NCBI GenBank assembly: GCA_040397785.1
Contig: JBBAVI010000012.1
Span: forward strand, 1-64,000
Length of the DNA: 64,000 nucleotides
Direction of reading: 5' to 3'
Origin: M3007 sp040397785
Lineage (GTDB): Bacteria > Bacteroidota > Bacteroidia > Chitinophagales > Saprospiraceae
Shown: piece by piece, positions 59,215-64,000 of the stretch
How the letters are laid out: each line of letters opens with the position of its first letter
Position numbering within the stretch: the stretch's first letter is position 1
Translations under genes and position numbers: made by a program
The notes under the pieces: model-generated
What the model was told of the DNA's origin: nothing
The model's database searches: none
The model's input: the letters and a program-made list of their open reading frames with translations, nothing else

Positions 59215-60251
59215 GCATCAAATCGCCGAATATCTACCTGTGGATCGAGCAAAGTGCCCTGTAACAAATGCTGCGCAAAATGATGTGCCCAATAAGGTGC
59301 TAAAAGGGCTCCTTTGGTACCCAGTCCGTTAAAAATACCTAATTTTGGAAATTGCGGGTGCAATCCAATAATTGGTCTGCGATCTTTAACGGTTGGTCTG
59401 ATCGCGGCCAAGTGAGATTCCAGTAAATATGGCGTATTTAACATATCCTCCAAATTTTTTTCCAGCCAAATACGGCCTTCCGTACTGGGAAGTGGATCGT
59501 TGTAGGTCCATTCATTGGTGCTGCCAACCCAATATTTGCCCGTTTGTAACGGCGCAATGAGGGCCCCTTTTTTTAAAATTTCAGTAGAAGGAAGCCGCTC
59601 ATCCCCTTCAATGGTGATGTGAAAGGCTTCCCCTTTGGTAACATTCCAGCCTAACTGTTGAAAAAATGGGTGGCTTCCACCGCGATAGCCCTCACAAAAA
59701 AGGAGGAGGTCAAAATTTGAAGCAAATTTGTCAATATCTTGATAATCAAACCTTTGTTCGATAAGATTACCGGTGTTTATCATTTTTTGTCGAAAAACGG
59801 GCAGTAGGGTTTCAAACCGCACACGGGCTGCGTGTTGGATGGTCCCGAAAAGGTGATCAGATTTGGTGAATGGCTGCCAACGTGCAACCGGCGTAGCATC
59901 GCTTAAAAAATTTGAAAAATCGGGGGAATGACTGCGCAAAAACCAATTATTAAGTTCCTCTGGGCGGCATAACATTCGTTCAATAAGTAAATCTTCCCAA
60001 ATTAGCACACCCAGGTGTGCTTCAAGTTGGAGGTAGCACATCCGTGCATGTGCGAACAGGGTTTCAAACATCCAGGACTTGGCAAATCGTTTTCCGGTAA
60101 CCGGATTGATAATGCCGGCTGCTACCTGAGAAGCGCTCAGCTCCTGCTTGTCTGGCGCGTCCATCACGACCACATGCATCCCAAAGCCTCGAAGCGTCCA
60201 GGCCAACACCGTACCTGCAATTCCTTGCCCGATAATCAATATTTTTTTCAA
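59211..60251 (-). CDS. DAO-family FAD-dependent oxidoreductase
   Basis: A 346-residue flavoprotein of the D-amino-acid oxidase/ThiO/MnmC-C family. The N-terminal Rossmann motif is LIIGQGIAGTVLAWTLRGFG, followed by ASQVAAGIINPVTGKRFAKS, a family signature. C-terminal end: IRPTVKDRRPIIGLHP and GIFNGLGTKGALLAPYWAHH. Start is TTG (60249-60251). Could oxidise a glycine-type or modified-base substrate. The fused methyltransferase half of MnmC is absent here. It starts 6 nt from the proline-rich gene, so co-transcribed. Confidence 0.88.
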   Translation of the reverse strand: MKKILIIGQGIAGTVLAWTLRGFGMHVVVMDAPDKQELSASQVAAGIINPVTGKRFAKSWMFETLFAHARMCYLQLEAHLGVLIWEDLLIERMLCRPEELNNWFLRSHSPDFSNFLSDATPVARWQPFTKSDHLFGTIQHAARVRFETLLPVFRQKMINTGNLIEQRFDYQDIDKFASNFDLLLFCEGYRGGSHPFFQQLGWNVTKGEAFHITIEGDERLPSTEILKKGALIAPLQTGKYWVGSTNEWTYNDPLPSTEGRIWLEKNLEDMLNTPYLLESHLAAIRPTVKDRRPIIGLHPQFPKLGIFNGLGTKGALLAPYWAHHFAQHLLQGTLLDPQVDIRRFDA

Positions 60252-60257
60252 AAAAAG

Positions 60258-60992
60258 TTATTTATAACGACGACGCACCAGCTTTATAAAGTCTTTGGCT
60301 GCGTCTAAGCGTTTTTTATCCAACCAACCATAGCGAATCACACAATTTTCGAGCAGGTATATTTTTGCATCTTCAAACTGTGCAAAACTGTTCAAGGCAT
60401 TAATGGTTGCTTCAAACGTTTGTCCATCGCTGGCAAACAGTTCACGGGTAAGTAACAAGCGGTCATTGAGTGCAATGGCCCTTCTTAGGTCAGCAATCGG
60501 CAAATCGGCCAATTTATCAGAAAGTTCCTTGGCTTGTTTTTCTTCAAATAAAGCCTCCGCTTCGGGTGGAATACCCCCATGGGGTGCTGCTTTAGGCTGT
60601 TGCGTAGGTGGTTCGGGCGCCGAGGGTGGGGCAGGGGCTGGTTTTTGTTCTATTATAGGTATTACAGGTGGTGCAGCATTGACCACAACGTCCCGGGGTG
60701 TCGTTACTGCCGTAACGGGTGCGGGCGGGGGTGGGGGAGGAGGCGATGGAGAAGGCGCGTCCTGCTCAATCGGTTCGGGCATTTTAGCAATATTTTGGCG
60801 ACGCGGCGCAGCGGGTTCTTTCGGCAATACCATAGCAGGTGTGGCATCTGTTAGAACGGCGTCGTATAATTCGCGGACATAAGACAGCATAATATCCACA
60901 TCAATTCGGACAATATTTTCAGGGTCTTTGGTCATCCGCACGAATTCGCGGTTGATCTTGTCCAGGTAAATTTTAGTTTTCAGCAAATCCAT
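60258..60992 (-). CDS. Unknown protein with proline-rich linker
   Basis: A 244-residue cytoplasmic protein. Residues 1-55 form an acidic helical region (LDKINREFVRMTKDPENIVR). Residues ~70-140 are a proline/alanine-rich disordered linker (SPSPPPPPPPAP and PAPAPPSAPEPP). The C-terminal ~90 residues are helical and conserved-looking (LADLPIADLRRAIALNDRLL, then YGWLDKKRLDAAKDFIKLVR). The two-domain plan is seen in other Bacteroidota proteins of unknown role. Co-transcribed with the FAD oxidoreductase. Function unknown. Confidence 0.75.
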   Translation of the reverse strand: MDLLKTKIYLDKINREFVRMTKDPENIVRIDVDIMLSYVRELYDAVLTDATPAMVLPKEPAAPRRQNIAKMPEPIEQDAPSPSPPPPPPPAPVTAVTTPRDVVVNAAPPVIPIIEQKPAPAPPSAPEPPTQQPKAAPHGGIPPEAEALFEEKQAKELSDKLADLPIADLRRAIALNDRLLLTRELFASDGQTFEATINALNSFAQFEDAKIYLLENCVIRYGWLDKKRLDAAKDFIKLVRRRYK

Positions 60993-61026
60993 TTCGAAGG
61001 CTGCGATTTAGTGTGTGTGGCTATAA

Positions 61027-61047
61027 AGACTTGTTGCGGTGGGAAGT
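61027..61047. repeat. Single arm of the 4417-4578 palindromic element
   Basis: These 21 nt are an exact reverse-complement match to 4558-4578, the right end of the palindromic element, and share the first 17 nt with its left end except for one base past position 15. No second arm lies within 150 bp. It is probably a remnant or an independent insertion site of the same repeat family, in the intergenic region before tdk. Confidence 0.75.
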
Positions 61048-61176
61048 AACAAGCCTGAAGATTATTTTCAACCGCGAATTTCACAATTTAAGCCAACTTA
61101 GTACATGAATTTTTTATTTTTTATCCAAAATTGATTTTCTTTCCTTTGCAAAGCCAAGTAAAAGGTGCAATTGCCT

Positions 61177-61761
61177 ATGTTTCTCGAACCACATTTTAAA
61201 GGCCAGCGCTCGGGCTGGATTGAAGTTATTTGCGGATGTATGTTTTCGGGTAAGACCGAAGAATTGATTCGTCGTCTCAAACGTGCCAAAATTGCGGAGA
61301 TGAAAGTGGAAATTTTCAAACCCAAAGTTGACACCCGGTATGACGAAAGCAGCATTGTTTCGCACGATACTTCGGCTGTTTTGGCTACACCTGCCGATCA
61401 TTCATCGCGGCTTTTGCGGATTAGTGATGATGTCAAGGTGGTCGGGATTGATGAAGCGCAGTTTTTTGATGCTGATTTGCCCGATGTATGCCAACAATTG
61501 GCCCTAAATGGGGTTCGAGTCATCGTAGCGGGCCTTGACATGGATTATCGTGGGATCCCATTTGGTCCAATGCCTTATTTGTTGGCTATTGCCGAATATG
61601 TGACTAAGGTGCATGCCATATGTGTGCATTGTGGCAACCTGGCCACCCATTCTTACCGTTTAGCAGACGGCGATTCGGTTGTGTTGTTGGGTGAAAAAGA
61701 ACAATATGAGCCACGTTGTAGGGCTTGCTACCAGATGGGTAATATATTACGCCTCAAATAA
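61177..61761 (+). CDS. tdk: Thymidine kinase (type II)
   Basis: A 194-residue enzyme that phosphorylates thymidine with ATP. Walker A GCMFSGKTEE (20-29), Asp in GLDMDYRG, and the catalytic Glu in IDEAQFF. The C-terminal lasso zinc site uses CVHC and CRAC pairs. The ATG at 61177 gives MFLEPHFKGQRSGWIEVICG; an in-frame ATG at 61165 only adds four residues. Upstream lies the solo repeat arm; purH follows on the same strand. Confidence 0.95.
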   Translation: MFLEPHFKGQRSGWIEVICGCMFSGKTEELIRRLKRAKIAEMKVEIFKPKVDTRYDESSIVSHDTSAVLATPADHSSRLLRISDDVKVVGIDEAQFFDADLPDVCQQLALNGVRVIVAGLDMDYRGIPFGPMPYLLAIAEYVTKVHAICVHCGNLATHSYRLADGDSVVLLGEKEQYEPRCRACYQMGNILRLK

Positions 61762-61806
61762 TTCGAAATTGCGTGTATTTACGGCAATGATCCCGGTGTG
61801 GCTGCT

Positions 61807-61814
61807 TATCTTTG
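61807..61814 (+). promoter_or_regulatory. -7 promoter box of purH
   Basis: TATCTTTG, 36 nt upstream of the purH ATG at 61851. Confidence 0.6.
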
Positions 61815-61850
61815 CGGTTTCTTAAAAAAAACCTTTCCGATATACTGGGC

Positions 61851-63380
61851 ATGGACAACATAAAGCAATTGCGTTCCGCACTGATTTCCGTTTATTCTAA
61901 AGATGGGCTGGAGCCTATTATCCGTCGTTTACACGCATTGGGTGTAACATTATACAGTACCGGTGGTACGCAGTCTTTTATTGAAAAACTGGGCATTCCG
62001 GTCACTGCAGTAGAAACCCTGACAGGCTACACAAGCATCCTGGATGGTCGCGTTAAGACCTTGCACCCCGCTGTTTTTGGCGGTATTTTGGCGCGTCGGG
62101 CACCCGAACACCTGGCGCAATTGGAGCAATATCAAATTCCAGAGTTGGATTGTGTAATTGTGGATCTGTATCCGTTCGAAGAAACCGTTGCAGCAACCAA
62201 TGACGAAACAGAAATTATTGAAAAAATTGATATCGGGGGTGTTTCGCTGATTCGCGCAGCCGCTAAAAACTTTCAGGATGTAGTCGTGGTAGCATCCAAA
62301 GAAGAATATAAAATGTTTTTGGACGTCCTGCAAACAGGAGATGGCCAATTTTCGGAAGTACAACGGAGGGAGTTTGCCCGCCGCGCATTTAAAGTAAGTT
62401 CCAATTATGATATTGCAATTTTCAGTTGGTTTAATGAAGGTACCACAGATATTGCGTTTAAATACTCGATTCACCGCTCCGATATTTTGCGTTATGGTGA
62501 AAATCCGCACCAATCTGGGGTGTTTTTTGGTGATTTTGAAAAGGTTTTTGATAAATTGTCTGGAAAAGCGATTTCTTACAACAACCTGATTGATATTGAT
62601 GCGGCTGTAGCCCTGATGCGTGAGTTTCAGTTGGGAAAACCCGCTTTTGCTATTTTGAAACACACCAACGCCTGTGGGTTAGCACGGCGCAATACCTTGT
62701 TAGAAGCTTGGCAGGCTGCACTTGCCTGTGATTCAACTTCTGCCTTTGGTGGTATTTTTGTTACCAATACGAAGGTAGACCTTGCCACGGCCCAGGAAAT
62801 AAACAAACTCTTTTACGAAGTGTTGATTGCGCCCGATTTTGATCAGGATGCGTTGGATTTATTGCGTAAAAAGGAGCAACGTATTTTATTGAAAATCAAG
62901 TCATTTGAAGTTCGTGCACGTAGTTTTCGGAGTTTGTTAAACGGTGTCGTTGAACAAGATACCGATTTGAAAACAGAAACAGAAGCCGATCTTAAAACGG
63001 TAACAGAACGCATTCCAATTCCGCACGAAGTAGGCGAGTTGTTGTTTGCCGCCAAATGTGCCAAGCACCTCAAATCCAATGCAATTGCGCTTGTTAAAGA
63101 GCGCCAGTTGATTGGTATGGGCTGTGGACAACCTTCGCGGGTAGATGCACTAAAACAGGCCATTGAAAAGGCGCAGGCATTTGGATTTGACTTGAAGGGG
63201 GCGGTTATGGCTTCCGATGCATTTTTTCCTTTCCCAGACTGTATTGAAATTGCTCATGCAGCCGGTATCACGGCGGTTATTCAGCCGGGTGGCTCTATGA
63301 AAGACCAGGATAGCATTGATGCCTGTAATGAACGGGGCATGGCAATGGTGATGACGGGATTCCGACATTTCAAACACTAA
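61851..63380 (+). CDS. purH: Bifunctional AICAR formyltransferase/IMP cyclohydrolase
   Basis: A 509-residue enzyme of the last two steps of de novo IMP synthesis. N-terminal IMP cyclohydrolase (MGS-like) domain: ALISVYSKDGLEPIIRRLHA, YSTGGTQSF and VKTLHPAVFGGIL. C-terminal AICARFT: RYGENPHQSGVFFG, AILKHTNACGLA with the catalytic Lys-His pair, and GMGCGQPSRVDA. The ATG at 61851 gives normal length; the frame upstream to 61812 overlaps the promoter and was rejected. Confidence 0.97.
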   Translation: MDNIKQLRSALISVYSKDGLEPIIRRLHALGVTLYSTGGTQSFIEKLGIPVTAVETLTGYTSILDGRVKTLHPAVFGGILARRAPEHLAQLEQYQIPELDCVIVDLYPFEETVAATNDETEIIEKIDIGGVSLIRAAAKNFQDVVVVASKEEYKMFLDVLQTGDGQFSEVQRREFARRAFKVSSNYDIAIFSWFNEGTTDIAFKYSIHRSDILRYGENPHQSGVFFGDFEKVFDKLSGKAISYNNLIDIDAAVALMREFQLGKPAFAILKHTNACGLARRNTLLEAWQAALACDSTSAFGGIFVTNTKVDLATAQEINKLFYEVLIAPDFDQDALDLLRKKEQRILLKIKSFEVRARSFRSLLNGVVEQDTDLKTETEADLKTVTERIPIPHEVGELLFAAKCAKHLKSNAIALVKERQLIGMGCGQPSRVDALKQAIEKAQAFGFDLKGAVMASDAFFPFPDCIEIAHAAGITAVIQPGGSMKDQDSIDACNERGMAMVMTGFRHFKH

Positions 63381-63427
63381 AATAGGCACTAAAGCGCGAT
63401 ACAATTTTGAAAATTAGCAAGAAACGC

Positions 63428-64000
63428 ATGCGGGAAAAAGCAGCTGATATCCAAGTCATGCTAGAGCATTTTTTTCCTGAAACCCCGGTGCCCCTTCATC
63501 ATCAGGATGCCTATACGTTGTTAATTGCTGTGCTCTTATCGGCGCAATGTACCGATGAGCGGGTAAACCAGATAACGCCCCTGTTGTTTGCCCGTGCAGA
63601 CAATCCGGTGGATATGTTGAAGTTAAGCATAGATGAAATTCGCGAAATCATTAAACCTTGTGGGCTTTCACCGATGAAGTCAAAAGGGATTTGGGGCTTG
63701 TCGAAAATGATCATGGAGCTGCATGACGGACAGGTACCGGCCTCTTTTGAAGCTTTGGAAGCCATGCCTTCCGTAGGGCATAAAACGGCATCGGTGGTGA
63801 TGTCGCAGGCTTTTGGGGTGCCCGCATTTCCGGTTGATACCCATATTCACCGGTTGGCGATTCGTTGGGGATTGACGGAGGGCAAGAATGTTGAGCAGAC
63901 TGAGCGCGATTTGAAGACGCATTTTCCGGAGTCCAGTTGGAATAAATTACATCTTCAAATTATATTTTACGGGCGAAAATACTGTCCTGCGCGTGCACAT
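63428..64000 (+). CDS. nth: Endonuclease III (3' end outside window)
   Basis: At least 191 residues of a DNA glycosylase/AP lyase that removes oxidised pyrimidines. The helix-hairpin-helix reads ALEAMPSVGHKTASVVMSQA (catalytic Lys in VGHK), the catalytic Asp is in FPVDTHIHRL, and the last visible residues YGRKYCPARAH contain the first Cys of the [4Fe-4S] cluster; the remaining cysteines are beyond the edge. The ATG at 63428 was chosen; a TTG at 63407 in the same frame would add seven basic residues. It lies 47 nt after purH. Confidence 0.95.
   Translation, partial: MREKAADIQVMLEHFFPETPVPLHHQDAYTLLIAVLLSAQCTDERVNQITPLLFARADNPVDMLKLSIDEIREIIKPCGLSPMKSKGIWGLSKMIMELHDGQVPASFEALEAMPSVGHKTASVVMSQAFGVPAFPVDTHIHRLAIRWGLTEGKNVEQTERDLKTHFPESSWNKLHLQIIFYGRKYCPARAH

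Noticed and set aside
60579..60854. A 91-residue plus-strand frame rich in Gly, Arg and Trp
   Set aside because: It is the reverse complement of the proline-rich linker coding sequence.
61950..62663. A 237-residue minus-strand frame opposite purH
   Set aside because: Shadow of purH, low-complexity Cys/Phe/Asn composition.

Overview
The window is a stretch of chromosome from a member of the Bacteroidota, most likely Saprospiraceae or a close relative. This placement is inferred from several things. A secreted protein at the left end carries a type IX secretion C-terminal sorting domain, and another pairs dockerin-like and cohesin-like domains. Many genes are preceded by the Bacteroidota -7 box TAnnTTTG rather than a strong Shine-Dalgarno site. 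A Kdo transferase (waaA) shows an LPS-bearing envelope, and there is a beta-propeller sensor kinase, a YtxJ-type bacilliredoxin and Ccm-type haem export. Nearly all genes are intact housekeeping or envelope genes. There is no phage, no full transposon, no CRISPR array and no rRNA.

Layout. 1-3.7 kb: two secreted proteins on the minus strand. 3.7-7.4 kb: ung, a palindromic MITE-like element, a glycosyltransferase, an RNA 2'-O-methyltransferase and miaE. 7.4-14.6 kb: an AP2-domain protein, a GH13-like glycosidase, mpl, a tiny lipoprotein with ytxJ, tandem plsC acyltransferases, tRNA-Arg(CCG) and a GNAT enzyme. 15-19 kb: a minus-strand unit encoding a LuxR-type response regulator, an unknown 96-residue protein and a large propeller histidine kinase. 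19-30 kb: a DEVD-variant RNA helicase, an outer-membrane protein with waaA and icd, a GlcD-like oxidase, then an M1 peptidase, an M24 aminopeptidase and a DUF72 protein. 30-37 kb: lrp, then ccmB-ccmC-ccmD-gdhA, accD, a HAD phosphatase and ychF. 37-41 kb: acpH, an MDR oxidoreductase, a DUF4440 protein and a WG-repeat lipoprotein.

The most unusual part is 41.5-50.4 kb. An Rpn-family nuclease gene is followed by a free-standing copy of its own C-terminal tail. After that comes a tightly coupled five-gene operon encoding a SWIM zinc-finger protein, a DUF5691 protein, a MoxR-type AAA ATPase, a DUF5682 protein (TraB/TIKI-like N-terminus) and a vWA (MIDAS) protein. Start and stop codons overlap at three of the four junctions and the fourth gap is 3 nt, so the products probably work as one chaperone-like machine whose substrate is unknown.

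The right end (50.4-64 kb) holds a TlpA-like thioredoxin protein, a sigma-54 activator, two paralogous outer-membrane proteins, miaB, a DUF1573 protein, two tandem esterases, an FAD oxidoreductase, a proline-rich protein, tdk, purH and the start of nth. miaB and miaE at opposite ends of the window catalyse successive steps of the same tRNA A37 modification. Functions are assigned from recognised motifs. No database search was possible.
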